Source of the DNA: Sphingobium sp.
GTDB lineage: Bacteria; Pseudomonadota; Alphaproteobacteria; Sphingomonadales; Sphingomonadaceae
Direction: 5' to 3'
Length of the DNA stretch: 41,199 nt
Assembly: GCA_017744605.1 (NCBI GenBank)
Contig: JAGIAZ010000021.1
Coordinates: 1 to 41,199, forward strand
Below the pieces are notes generated by a model, which had not been told where the DNA came from, made no database searches, and was given only the letters and a program-made list of their open reading frames with translations. Below are positions 1 through 7,615 of the stretch, in pieces (position 1 is the first letter of the stretch; the number at the start of each line of letters is the position of its first letter). The position numbers and the translations under genes were made by a program.

Positions 1-432
1 GACGACAGCTATGTCTGCCCTGCAGGCAAGCGTCTGCACCCAACCAACCGCAACTTCACCACGGAGCGCTCTCGCGTCGATAAGGACGGCTTCATCCGTT
101 ACCGCGCCCGCCAGCAGGACTGCGGCCTTTGCGCGCTACGACCAAGCTGCACGCCCAACACACCCGCTCGCAAGATCGCGCGCTCCATCCATGAAGGCGC
201 ACGGGACATGGCCCGAGACATCGCCAACACCGATGCCTACGTCACCTCGCGGCGACAGCGAAAGAAGGTCGAGATGCTGTTCGCCCACCTCAAACGCATC
301 CTCAAGCTCGACCGGTTGCGGCTACGCGGTCCCAATGGCGTAAAAGGCGAGTTCCTCCTCGCCGCCACCGCCCAGAACCTGCGCAAGATGGCCAAGATCA
401 TCCCGCTGACCACACAGCTAATGCCAGCCTGA
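1..432 (+). mobile_element. IS1182-family transposase, C-terminal fragment (runs off left edge)
   Basis: The frame is open from the first base of the window to a TGA at 430-432, so the gene begins upstream. The visible 143 residues contain a cysteine cluster (a CPAG motif, then C-x2-C-x5-C) followed by the C-terminal DDE block RRQRKKVEMLFAHLKR, whose Glu is the expected third catalytic acid, and then the LAATAQNLRKMAK tail. This order is typical of IS1182/DDE_Tnp_1 transposases. The frame is intact to its natural stop, so the element may be complete to the left. The first in-frame ATG inside the window (208) is internal and not a start. Confidence 0.85.
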
Positions 433-531
433 AGAGGAAGGGCGCCTCGCCATCGCTGAGAGACCTTACCAATCCAGGCCGAAAGGCCACTTCTTCAACA
501 GAATCAGGGCGAGACCGGTCTTCCACGAGAC
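433..531. other. 3' flank of the IS element
   Basis: Non-coding stretch between the transposase stop and the next gene. The segment around 488-506 (ACTTCTTCAACAGAATCAG) resembles the terminal inverted repeat often seen at ends of IS1182/IS5-type elements, which would put the right end of the IS near 500. The left end lies outside the window, so neither the repeat pair nor a target duplication can be confirmed. Confidence 0.3.
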
Positions 532-933
532 TCACCAACCATCATATCCGTAGGAAGGGCGATACTGGTTATAAATTTGCCAGGACTCGCGCCGGTGTTC
601 GCGCGCATGCTCCCAGCGCAGTTCATGGTCTGCACGCTCGTGCTCTCGATCAAGATAGCGGTGCAACTGTCGATGCTCTCGCGCAGTCATCCATTGTTCG
701 TGCGCCCTGGCGTGCTGCTCATCGAGCTCATCATGGATATCATCATGCTCGTCATCCAAATCTTCGTGCAGATCACGGTGCCAATTCTGCCCCCGGTAGC
801 CATCATAACCGGGATAGCCGTACCCGCCGGAGCCAATGACGATGGAAAATCTGCCCTGCGCCGACGCGGCGGCAGGGGCCAGCAAAGCGAATACGGCAGC
901 CCCGATGACGGGAAAATCGACCTTTAGTTTCAT
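532..933 (-). CDS. small secreted His/Asp/Glu-rich protein
   Basis: The 133-aa product has a clear Sec signal peptide (about residues 1-25, ending AAASA-QG). A Gly/Tyr-rich stretch follows (about 34-50), then a highly charged helical region (about 52-115) with closely spaced His, Asp and Glu in the pattern HRDLHEDLDDEHDDIHDEL, then a Tyr-rich tail. I chose the ATG at 933 because GTGGAGG lies just upstream and the signal peptide begins there; a longer in-frame reading starting at 984 has neither. No family is recognised. The composition suggests a periplasmic protein that may bind divalent metals or act as a charged coiled coil, but that is inference. It is probably monocistronic. Confidence 0.7.
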   Translation of the reverse strand: MKLKVDFPVIGAAVFALLAPAAASAQGRFSIVIGSGGYGYPGYDGYRGQNWHRDLHEDLDDEHDDIHDELDEQHARAHEQWMTAREHRQLHRYLDREHERADHELRWEHAREHRRESWQIYNQYRPSYGYDGW

Positions 934-1220
934 GTCAGCCTCCACAATGCGTCTGCAGAGGCTTGTCGCACGTTGACACTGCATGGTTGCTGAAGCGCGC
1001 GTTCGCCCGCGGTTCAGAAAGGAACCACGAGGAGCCCCCTCACTTCTCCCCAGCGCCGTCCCCGATACGATTTAGATACCCATCGGCGCCTCGCCCCGTC
1101 AACAACCGCATAGCCTCGGGAAGAGTTCTCTATCCCGTGAGTCAACGGACGGCGGCGCCTCCTGGTCAGCCCCTCGCGATTTTCGATACCCGAATGGAAG
1201 GCGGTCGCCGATCAAAGACA

Positions 1221-1700
1221 CTAGCTCCGGCCGATCTTTGCCCCATTGCGTGCAGCGCGTTTTTGTCGGTGAAGTTTATTCAGATAGTGCCAGGTGAAGA
1301 CACCAGGCAGTCCAAGACCAACGGCCCAGTGTACAAAACCGGTCCAGTCGCGCAGCGCTTCATCGCCGGCGTAGTAGAGCAGGTAGCCACTGACGATCAG
1401 CACGGCCAAGGCTGCACATAGGCCTATTCCTGAGATGCGTTGGGTCACATAGCTCCAGCCCTTGGGGACATGGACAACGAACATGCCACCAATTCCGAGC
1501 AGAGCCGGAACGAGAAAGAAGCCATGTATGGTCATCATCCACGGTTCGGCCGGGTTCATCTCAGGCCCGAACCCTCCCGGCTTCTGCCCAAAATGGTGCA
1601 ATAAAAGCCAGCCTGCGCCCGAGAGCCAGAGCCCGGATCCGCTAAGGGTGAGCAGCCATTTCTGCCAAGCAGCGAGTCTCGTGGTTCTGCGGTGGGGCAT
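1221..1700 (-). CDS. four-helix membrane protein of the flavin electron-transfer operon
   Basis: This 159-aa protein has four predicted membrane helices (about residues 17-36, 55-77, 88-110 and 120-140). Histidines lie in or at the ends of helices (H35/H36, H59, H77, H124, H138), as in cytochrome-b561-like or DUF4405-type small haem membrane proteins. The start overlaps the ApbE stop as TGATG, so translation is coupled. As the last gene of the DUF6662/FMN-binding/ApbE operon it is a plausible membrane electron carrier from the quinone pool to the flavinylated periplasmic partner. The family assignment is tentative, and haem binding is inferred only from histidine placement. Confidence 0.75.
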   Translation of the reverse strand: MPHRRTTRLAAWQKWLLTLSGSGLWLSGAGWLLLHHFGQKPGGFGPEMNPAEPWMMTIHGFFLVPALLGIGGMFVVHVPKGWSYVTQRISGIGLCAALAVLIVSGYLLYYAGDEALRDWTGFVHWAVGLGLPGVFTWHYLNKLHRQKRAARNGAKIGRS

Positions 1701-2527
1701 CAGTTCGGTACTCCGGCAGCTGGCATGTCGAGAACGCGGGCCTCGAATTGCCCGGCCACCCGTTCCGCGAGGATGCGATCAGCCATGACGACCTTGGTCA
1801 GCGCGTCGGCAACGATGCAGGTAGAGGCGATCACGGAAACGCGATGTTCAGCGAGGACACTGACGCCCTCCCGTCCGATATGCGGCGATACTGTCCGTCC
1901 GCGATATCGGCGGCGATTTCCGAGATTTGCTGAGCTAGCCAAGGCGCAATTGCGGACGGGGACCATGAAACGGATTTGACCGTTGGCGTCACGCAGCTCG
2001 ACCGGCCAGTCGCAGTCACCGAATGCGCGCAGATCCCCTCCAGCGTTGATCAGGGCCGCGCTCACGTCGCGCGCCAACAACACCTCCACCGCACGATCGA
2101 CTGCGTAACCCTTGGCGATCCCGCCAAGATCGACCAGCACGGGGCGGCGACAGCGAACGTGGCATTCATCGACAATCTCGATGTCGTCAGTTGCACCGAC
2201 ATAACGATCGAGGCGCTCAATATCGGTGCGTGGCAGGAAGCCGCCGCGCACAAGCGCACGACCCACGGCCACATCAAACAGCCCATCGGTTACGCGACAC
2301 AACTCGATCGCTTTGCGCAGGACTATCACAGTGTCAGCGTCAACTTCGACCGGTTCACCCGGCACTGCCTCGCGCATCCTCGCCAGGTCGCTGGTCCTCT
2401 CGTGGAACGACATCCGCCGATGAATATGCGCCACGGTGGCGAAGGCTTCCTCCACCGCGGCGGCGTGGCCCTCCGGCAGTGAAATCTCCACAAATGTCCC
2501 TAAATGTGGTCGGCAGCGCGTGATCAC
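1700..2527 (-). CDS. apbE: ApbE-family FAD:protein FMN transferase
   Basis: ApbE enzymes attach FMN from FAD to a Thr/Ser of partner proteins. The 275-aa product opens with the family motif HLGTFVEI (residues 8-15). It contains DLGGIAKGYAVD (133-144), NAGGDLRAFG (161-170), an ALASSAN segment near 195-201 and the C-terminal Mg-binding region ADALTKV (240-246). The start is a GTG overlapping the stop of the FMN-binding gene (GTGA), indicating translational coupling. Its obvious substrate is the neighbouring FMN-binding protein. There is no signal peptide or lipobox although the presumed substrate is secreted. Function is known from the family; the pairing with the neighbour is inference from the operon. 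Confidence 0.93.
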   Translation of the reverse strand: MITRCRPHLGTFVEISLPEGHAAAVEEAFATVAHIHRRMSFHERTSDLARMREAVPGEPVEVDADTVIVLRKAIELCRVTDGLFDVAVGRALVRGGFLPRTDIERLDRYVGATDDIEIVDECHVRCRRPVLVDLGGIAKGYAVDRAVEVLLARDVSAALINAGGDLRAFGDCDWPVELRDANGQIRFMVPVRNCALASSANLGNRRRYRGRTVSPHIGREGVSVLAEHRVSVIASTCIVADALTKVVMADRILAERVAGQFEARVLDMPAAGVPN

Positions 2528-3072
2528 CCGTGTGGCAAAGCCACGTGATGGATCGCCAGGATGCGCTTCACCCCATCGGTGATATTGCGGCTTGAAAGCG
2601 TGGCACCCGAGATATTCGGGATATCCTGATTAAGCCGGAATGGGTCTGCCAAGGTCTTTCCTCGAAATCGCTCGCGCCAGCGCGGATCACGCACTTGCCC
2701 GCCCTTTGACTCTCGGTAGCTCAAGATTTCTACGCCTAGAACGTGGCCATCCGGCGTGATGGCTGTGGCATAGGTAATGAACTCGTGCTTGCCGATCACT
2801 TCGTCGACAATTACCCAGCCGATGGCTGCATTCTCACGCGTCGCCTGCCAGATCTTTGGTTGGTTCGTGCGTTGCGGCACACCCGACAAACGGCGAATCT
2901 GCTGCAATTGCGCCGGGCTCAAGACGACAGGAAAAGCAGTGAAAGCCTGGGCCTGCGGGATCAGGGCGCGCTGCGCCTGATCGACGGTGAGATAATCCGT
3001 TGCCCAGGCAGGAGACGAGACGACAGCAAGGATCGGCAGAGCAGCAATATGCGCCCAAGGGGGTTTGGACAT
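2524..3072 (-). CDS. secreted FMN-binding domain protein (flavinylation substrate)
   Basis: The 182-aa product has an N-terminal Sec signal (about residues 1-25, ending PAWA-TD) and a C-terminal FMN_bind domain. The flavinylation motif reads ISGATLSS at about 154-161, making T158 the likely FMN-acceptor threonine by analogy with NqrC/RnfG-type proteins. It follows the outer-membrane protein gene with its AGGAGG ribosome binding site overlapping that gene's TAG stop, and it overlaps apbE at its 3' end. It is predicted to be a periplasmic flavoprotein receiving electrons from the membrane protein encoded at the end of the operon. Family and motif are seen; the electron-transfer role is inferred. 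Confidence 0.9.
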   Translation of the reverse strand: MSKPPWAHIAALPILAVVSSPAWATDYLTVDQAQRALIPQAQAFTAFPVVLSPAQLQQIRRLSGVPQRTNQPKIWQATRENAAIGWVIVDEVIGKHEFITYATAITPDGHVLGVEILSYRESKGGQVRDPRWRERFRGKTLADPFRLNQDIPNISGATLSSRNITDGVKRILAIHHVALPHG

Positions 3073-3082
3073 TGGTAGCCTC

Positions 3083-3976
3083 CTAAAAGTTCACGCCCAG
3101 CTTGAGACGAAATTCGTTCTTCGTCTTCTCGATCAGGTGCAGGCTGCCGGTTTGTCCCGGATAACGCTCGCCTCCGCCCTTTATCTGAGGGAACCAGGTC
3201 AGCGTCGCCCAGAACTTTTCGCCGCCATAATGGATTGTAGGACCAGCAAAGAGCGACCAGCGCTCTTGTCCGACCTCGGTTTCATATTCGCTGGCATATT
3301 GTGTTTCGGCACCGACAAACCAGTTGGGCGCAACACGGTAGGTCAGCCCGGTTCCCACCGAGAGTTCGATCTCCATCTCCGGCGTTGTCGGCCAATCAAA
3401 ATCCGCCGGCAGATTGTCGATGGGCTTCCTGGTCTCATGGCCGGCCTTGAGGCTGAGATTGCCGACCCAGACGATCTGGCCCTGGCGAAAATACTTCTGC
3501 GCGGCGAGCGTTACCCTGCCCTCATATTCGATCTTGTCCTGCCCGCTGTGCGGATCGAGCGTTTTCACTTCGGCCGACGTGATTACCGCCAGTCCGAAAT
3601 TGTCGAGCGCCGGGCTCAGCACGTTGAACTTGGCCTTTGCCTCGACACCATTGAACCGTGGCCCCTTGTCGATGTCAGCCGGCAAATAGCCATCGATCAA
3701 CAGACCCTGGCTTTTGATTGTCAAAAAGCTCATCGCGCCTGAGAGCGTGATCCGGTCGGTCACTCCATATTCGACTTCGATCTCGGTATCGACGGCGCGA
3801 TAGGTGCCCTGTCCCTTGTTCGAGCGCAGCGTGTTGAACACGTAGACCTCGCCCGACCCCTTGGGCAGCGTTTCTGCCCCGGTGTTGTAGCCGAACAGGT
3901 TCTCGTCCGCATGCGCGACGCCGGGTAGCGCGGCGCCACACATCAGGGCCGCGATGGCCATGGCTCTACACTTCAA
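3083..3976 (-). CDS. outer-membrane beta-barrel protein, DUF6662-like
   Basis: The product is rich in alternating hydrophobic strands and ends in a terminal aromatic (GVNF), as outer-membrane barrels do. The mature N-terminus reads DENLFGYNTGAETLPKG, which I associate with DUF6662 proteins. I place the start at a TTG at 3976: GGGGCGG lies just upstream and the result is a good signal peptide (MKCRAMAIAALMCGAALPGVAHA). An ATG at 3961 is the alternative, and the longer reading to 4141 has no signal peptide. It is the first gene of the flavin operon, with the next start 10 bases beyond its stop. Its role is unknown; iron or electron-transfer association is inferred from the operon and the Fur-like site upstream. 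Confidence 0.75.
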   Translation of the reverse strand: MKCRAMAIAALMCGAALPGVAHADENLFGYNTGAETLPKGSGEVYVFNTLRSNKGQGTYRAVDTEIEVEYGVTDRITLSGAMSFLTIKSQGLLIDGYLPADIDKGPRFNGVEAKAKFNVLSPALDNFGLAVITSAEVKTLDPHSGQDKIEYEGRVTLAAQKYFRQGQIVWVGNLSLKAGHETRKPIDNLPADFDWPTTPEMEIELSVGTGLTYRVAPNWFVGAETQYASEYETEVGQERWSLFAGPTIHYGGEKFWATLTWFPQIKGGGERYPGQTGSLHLIEKTKNEFRLKLGVNF

Positions 3977-4010
3977 TTTTCCGCCCCTTCGTTGATGAAA
4001 CTGGGGTGCC

Positions 4011-4048
4011 AGTATAGCTAATGCGAATTGATAGCAATAATAATATGC
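4011..4048 (-). promoter_or_regulatory. promoter with Fur-box-like operator for the flavin operon
   Basis: Plus-strand bases 4020-4048 read AATGCGAATTGATAGCAA followed by TAATAATATGC. This resembles alphaproteobacterial Fur/ferric-uptake boxes, with an imperfect inverted repeat TGCGA-N5-TAGCA at its centre. On the minus strand a TATACT -10 hexamer (4016-4011) sits immediately downstream of this AT-rich block, so a bound repressor would cover the promoter. The comparison with the Fur consensus was made by eye. Confidence 0.45.
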
Positions 4049-4586
4049 GCTAGGCCGACACCGCGCAATAGAGCCACAGAAGGCCGCCGATTTTCGCGAT
4101 AGCCACAGGTACGGCAACTGCCGTGGTGGTGGAACCCGCATCAGTTTGTAATCAGGCTGAATGAGTGGCCGCTATCGGGAAGCCGACTCTCGTCCTCAAA
4201 CGCCTGAGTTCAGGGCGGAAGCGGCGCCTTGGCGTGCCGTTCGGACAGCTTGCTCTCCATCAGGATACTGGCCTGCTAGACGGTCAGCAGCGGGACTTGC
4301 CAAAATAAAAAAAGCGCCACTTGCGCCGTCGCTGATCCCACGTCAGAACAGCCGTGCCTTCCGTGAAAGCCGGGAGGTGGGGCGTGGAAACCTCTTTTCG
4401 ATGAACTCGGTCGCTAGATTTGGAGGCCGGGTGGCATGCGCGCATGTCCAGCCCGTGAGGGTAAAGGCGCATGCGCCTGCTCATCGAACAGGTTTCCAAC
4501 ATCCGGCTTCGGCCGTCGCTCCGAGAGGAACATAGGGGCGGCAGACAAGAAGTCATAAGTCGCCTCCATTAAGTTGGAGGGCATAG
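4049..4586. other. non-coding stretch containing a large imperfect inverted repeat
   Basis: No convincing gene is visible here. Its main feature is the inverted repeat described separately at 4386-4497. The short open frames in this interval have neither ribosome binding sites nor recognisable motifs. Confidence 0.5.
4386..4497. repeat. large inverted repeat / potential long hairpin
   Basis: The left arm at 4386-4404 (GGAAACCTCTTTTCGATGA) is the reverse complement of the right arm at 4481-4497 (TCATCGAACAGGTTTCC) apart from two extra bases and one change. The roughly 75-base interior contains GCATGCGCGCATG and GCGCATGCGC, which can pair further. This could be a structured RNA, a MITE-like remnant or a site used by the adjacent island. 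No open reading frame is supported within it. Confidence 0.55.
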
Positions 4587-5138
4587 ATGTTCAGATGCTT
4601 GCTTTTCGGCGCTCCCGGGTTTGTAAATGGCGGACGGTCAGGAGCGTCCTCCTGTCGCTTCCGCAAAGGACGCCAGTTCCGACATGCAGCGATTGGTTTC
4701 GTCGCTCTTGCATTCGCGACCAGCGCCCAATCGCAATCTACGAGTAAGGACGCAGCGTTATCAGGGCGTCGAGCTTGGGATGCTATGAGATGCGCGGGAT
4801 ATGCGGCGTTCGCCGAAAATGCGAATGAGCAGATGAGATTGGAGAAGCTCGGCCTTAACGAAGGAAGGGTATTTCTCACGGCAGCGCGAGATGGGAAGAT
4901 CGCCCAGTCTGATTTCGAGTCCACCGTGCCGCTTCGATATTATCCGATAATGACAGGGCCAACCGTGGATTTCGTGTTGGGTCGCATCTGGCAAGCAGCA
5001 GAGGAATATGTTGGCGATAAGCTTTGGGAGAGGGATCGATGGGACAGCAAGAATGACTATGTGTCTCCCGACAAAGCTGCGATAAAAGCACGAGCCCAGC
5101 GTTACTATGATAGCGAGAACTGCAAATCCCTACGATAG
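4587..5138 (+). CDS. hypothetical protein with internal signal-like segment
   Basis: The 183-aa product is unrecognised. A hydrophobic segment with a small-residue cleavage-like site lies at about residues 33-50 (HAAIGFVALAFATSAQSQS), preceded by a basic stretch, so it may be exported from an unusually long leader or from a later start. The rest is a soluble, largely helical domain with AWDAMRCAGYAAFAEN, GPTVDFVLGRIWQAA and a C-terminal cysteine. The ATG at 4587 has GGAGG six bases upstream. Base composition is less GC-rich than the flanking operons, as for the next three genes, which suggests acquisition with an island. Confidence 0.6.
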   Translation: MFRCLLFGAPGFVNGGRSGASSCRFRKGRQFRHAAIGFVALAFATSAQSQSTSKDAALSGRRAWDAMRCAGYAAFAENANEQMRLEKLGLNEGRVFLTAARDGKIAQSDFESTVPLRYYPIMTGPTVDFVLGRIWQAAEEYVGDKLWERDRWDSKNDYVSPDKAAIKARAQRYYDSENCKSLR

Positions 5139-5173
5139 CTAAACAACTGCCTCCAAACAGACCTTTTGTCACG

Positions 5174-5824
5174 TTGTCGGAAGCTGTGTCGTGGATCGCA
5201 TTTCAGGCTTCCATTGACGGGCCGGCTTTGTCGGCCGCCTTAGCTATAGGTCGGCTGCGCACGCCTTCGGATGCAGATGAAGATGCTCGGAATGATCGTG
5301 CTTTGGCAGAAGCGGTAAACCGCCTAACGGATTTGGGGTCAGCCGGCGTAATTGAAATACGTGGCCGGTATTTTCGTGATGTGCTCGATGACGAAATCGA
5401 GATTTTTACTGAGCAAATTCTACCGGTGCGCCTGGCTGACTACCGATGGTTCGACACCTTGGACGATTCATTGCATCGTGGCGTCGGATTAGCTTGGGAT
5501 CACACGCGACGCGACCTTTGCTACCCGAGCGATGACCGGCATTATCGCTTCGTGACGGTCAATCGCGTCGATTTGCTCCGGGAATTCCCTCCTAGCTCGG
5601 TGGCGCGGACCCCGACTACTATCTCAGCAGAAATCGAATGTGAAAAATGGCTCTTGGAAGCTTTTTGCTCCGATGCTGAGAAACGCCGAGCAAAGCAGTC
5701 TTTCAGGGATGCCGCAATAACAGTTTGTGAGGGTAGGCTCAGTCTGCGTGGCTTCGATCGCGTGTGGGCGAAGGTTGCTCCACAAGTCGGTAGAAGTTTG
5801 GCGGGAGCAAAATCAAAGCGGTGA
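5174..5824 (+). CDS. hypothetical protein, start uncertain
   Basis: The 216-aa product is unrecognised. It is a soluble, mixed alpha/beta protein with a central aromatic-rich segment (YRWFDTLDDSLHRGVGLAWD, then YRFVTVNRVDLLREFPP) and a basic C-terminus. The start given is a TTG without a Shine-Dalgarno sequence. The frame remains open upstream to a TAG at 5111, through residues reading KQLPPNRPFVTL, so the true N-terminus may be a non-ATG codon overlapping the end of the preceding gene. It lies 35 bases after that gene on the same strand and may be cotranscribed. Codon use is less GC-rich than the chromosomal neighbours. Confidence 0.55.
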   Translation: MSEAVSWIAFQASIDGPALSAALAIGRLRTPSDADEDARNDRALAEAVNRLTDLGSAGVIEIRGRYFRDVLDDEIEIFTEQILPVRLADYRWFDTLDDSLHRGVGLAWDHTRRDLCYPSDDRHYRFVTVNRVDLLREFPPSSVARTPTTISAEIECEKWLLEAFCSDAEKRRAKQSFRDAAITVCEGRLSLRGFDRVWAKVAPQVGRSLAGAKSKR

Positions 5825-5913
5825 ATCGATTCGCCATAAATTTATGTCAGCTATTTTGAGGCATCACGTCCTGCCATTTCCGCCCATGCCCATTGTGGGC
5901 GGAAAGGACGAAC

Positions 5914-6096
5914 ATGCACAGACTTGAAAGCCCAAAATTGGCCTTCACCATTGCCGAAGCCTGCCATGCGGTCGGGATAGGTAGGTCAAAGCTCTATGAA
6001 TTGATCGGCCAAGGTCGCCTCGAAACGAGGAAAATCGGTTCTCGAACGCTCATTCCGGCGGAAAGCCTTCGTTCGCTAGTGGCAGGCGATCAATAG
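5914..6096 (+). CDS. excisionase/MerR-like helix-turn-helix DNA-binding protein
   Basis: This 60-aa protein is a single winged-helix domain of the HTH_17/excisionase type: FTIAEACHAVGIGRSKLYELIGQGRL, then the wing ETRKIGSRTLIPAESL. Such small proteins act as recombination directionality factors or local regulators on integrated elements. The ATG at 5914 is preceded by GGAAAGGA and gives the family's usual length; an upstream in-frame TTG at 5893 is less likely. There is no integrase gene in the window, so any partner is lost or elsewhere. Together with the unusual composition of its neighbours it points to a remnant mobile island. Confidence 0.8.
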   Translation: MHRLESPKLAFTIAEACHAVGIGRSKLYELIGQGRLETRKIGSRTLIPAESLRSLVAGDQ

Positions 6097-6427
6097 CTGC
6101 GCAGGCATCCCTTTCACGTTAGTGCAAAATGAACGGCGCGGGTGGCATTCGAAGTCGTCCAAAGCCAGGGCTTCTCGTTGAAATCGACCGGAAAGCCCAA
6201 TTCATCCACCAAGCTTTACCCCCGAATATTTTTTGGAATCTATCATGCGTGTCATGATGGGGCCATGCCGAGAAATCTATCGAAGCTATCCCCCGGAACC
6301 AAAGGTTTCTGCCTGCGGGGCCCCGGCGAGATCGAATTGGGCCTGCCTGTTGGAACATCGACAACTATCTGCGCACCCGCGTTGGAGTCACCCGATCCAT
6401 ATCTTTCCAAGCAAAAGCGAGGCTTTC
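6097..6427. other. intergenic, no feature recognised
   Basis: I see no gene, RNA or terminator here. An in-frame upstream extension of the next gene reaches 6233 but lacks a ribosome binding site and has unconvincing composition. Confidence 0.4.
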
Positions 6428-7018
6428 ATGGACATTCACGAGATGAATGACCGTTACGGCATTTCGATGAAAAAGCTTCGTCGAATGTACCAGGACGGCA
6501 TTCTGAAAATCGGAAAATCAGCTACGCCGAAATATTGGCAAATGGTCATTTCAGACATTCGCAAGGGCAAAATGAGCGCTCGTTCGATAGCCTTGGCCTA
6601 TCGTTCGCCCAAGCAATTGGAGGAGCTGGCTCGGCTCACGCCAAGAGACCGAAACATTTTGCGTGAGCATTTTAAGCTGGCGGGGCTTCCGCATACAAAT
6701 TTGGATTTAGAAGACCATTCGTTTCTCGCGCCCTGCGGCGCTGCCGAGAATAATCCGCGCTATTTGGCGGATTTCATAGAAGGCTTAAAGAAAGTTATTC
6801 CAGCGCAGAACGTATTTTATGAGTTCGTTGCCGTTCGGTGGCTTCTCCTCAAATGCAATCAGGACGTTGACATCTATAATACGGCGGACTTCCTTCCCAA
6901 GGCGCTATTTTATGCGAGGGCGGACCCATCATTCAAAGAATGGTGGCATAAGGAGCCTCATCTGTACGGGAAATATCGCATCGTCTACCATCGCCCTCAA
7001 AGCCGATATGATCTTTAG
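6428..7018 (+). CDS. hypothetical protein with N-terminal HTH-like segment
   Basis: The 196-aa product starts with MDIHEMNDRYGISMKKLRRMYQ, which has the spacing of a MerR/HTH_17-like recognition motif. It continues with a basic region (KGKMSARSIALAYRSPKQLEEL) and an aromatic-rich C-terminal domain ending QSRYDL. I chose the ATG at 6428 because AGCGAGG lies just upstream and the HTH-like motif begins there. No family is recognised. It may be a regulator or accessory protein of the same island as the excisionase-like gene. Its base composition is clearly less GC-rich than that of the metabolic operons. Confidence 0.6.
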   Translation: MDIHEMNDRYGISMKKLRRMYQDGILKIGKSATPKYWQMVISDIRKGKMSARSIALAYRSPKQLEELARLTPRDRNILREHFKLAGLPHTNLDLEDHSFLAPCGAAENNPRYLADFIEGLKKVIPAQNVFYEFVAVRWLLLKCNQDVDIYNTADFLPKALFYARADPSFKEWWHKEPHLYGKYRIVYHRPQSRYDL

Positions 7019-7615
7019 CGTCCGCCCTGGGCCTATGAATATGGTTGCCCATTGGATGCTGAAATGCTCGCGGTTTTCCCTAATGCAGAACACGTGGCCG
7101 ATATTCTATGTCTGTCCGTTGTCAGCAGATATGCGGGATCCCTTTTGATTCGAAATCGGAACGGAAGGGTTCTACGTGGGGCTGATTTGGGGGCTCGTTT
7201 GAAAATTCGAAAACAATGAACTAATAATATCATAATGTTAGGAGATATTTTCGATTCCGTCCCCGGCACCATTTCCTCGTTCGCCATAGACGCTACAGCG
7301 GACGAAAATCCGCCATATTCCTTCCAGCCTCCGTTCGCCCATCGTTCGTGATAGAACGTCATAAGCCGTGCGCTTTTGGGGGCCGCATTGGGGCCCAATT
7401 TCCTGACGTGGCCCCCGCTTCGAAGAAGTGGCCCCCAACGATGGCTCTGACTGACACGCCGTCAAAAATGCCAAGCCCAAGGAAAAGCCGTACGAGCTCG
7501 GTGATTCTGGGGTGATGCCGGGCCGGTGTCTCGGCACGCCGTCGCTGCTTCCGCCTTCATCCTGAAGGTTTCGAAAGCGGCTATTCGCTCCATCATCATC
7601 TCGAGCAGCCGGCGT
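7019..7615. other. intergenic with tRNA-3'-end-like sequence and short repeats
   Basis: No gene is supported. Bases 7250-7271 resemble the T-loop-to-CCA end of a tRNA, and GTGGCCCCC occurs twice (7408-7416 and 7428-7436). Both are described separately. The stretch separates the low-GC genes from the GC-rich FUSC gene and looks like the boundary of an inserted segment. Confidence 0.45.
7250..7271 (+). other. tRNA 3'-end-like sequence (possible attachment-site remnant)
   Basis: The 22 bases read TTCGATTCCGTCCCCGGCAC then CA. This looks like a T-loop, T-stem, acceptor strand and CCA end of a tRNA, but it is one base too short for a standard tRNA and the preceding sequence does not fold into the rest of one. 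Such fragments are left at the far end of islands that integrate into tRNA genes. No matching copy was found within the window. Confidence 0.3.

Noticed and set aside
963..1421. 152-aa plus-strand open frame
   Set aside because: Overlaps the 3' end of the membrane-protein gene and a non-coding gap, has no ribosome binding site and no protein-like pattern.
7250..7271. A complete tRNA gene
   Set aside because: Only a T-loop-to-CCA-like end is present; the upstream sequence is AT-rich and lacks D-arm, anticodon arm and the 5' acceptor strand, and the end itself is one base short.
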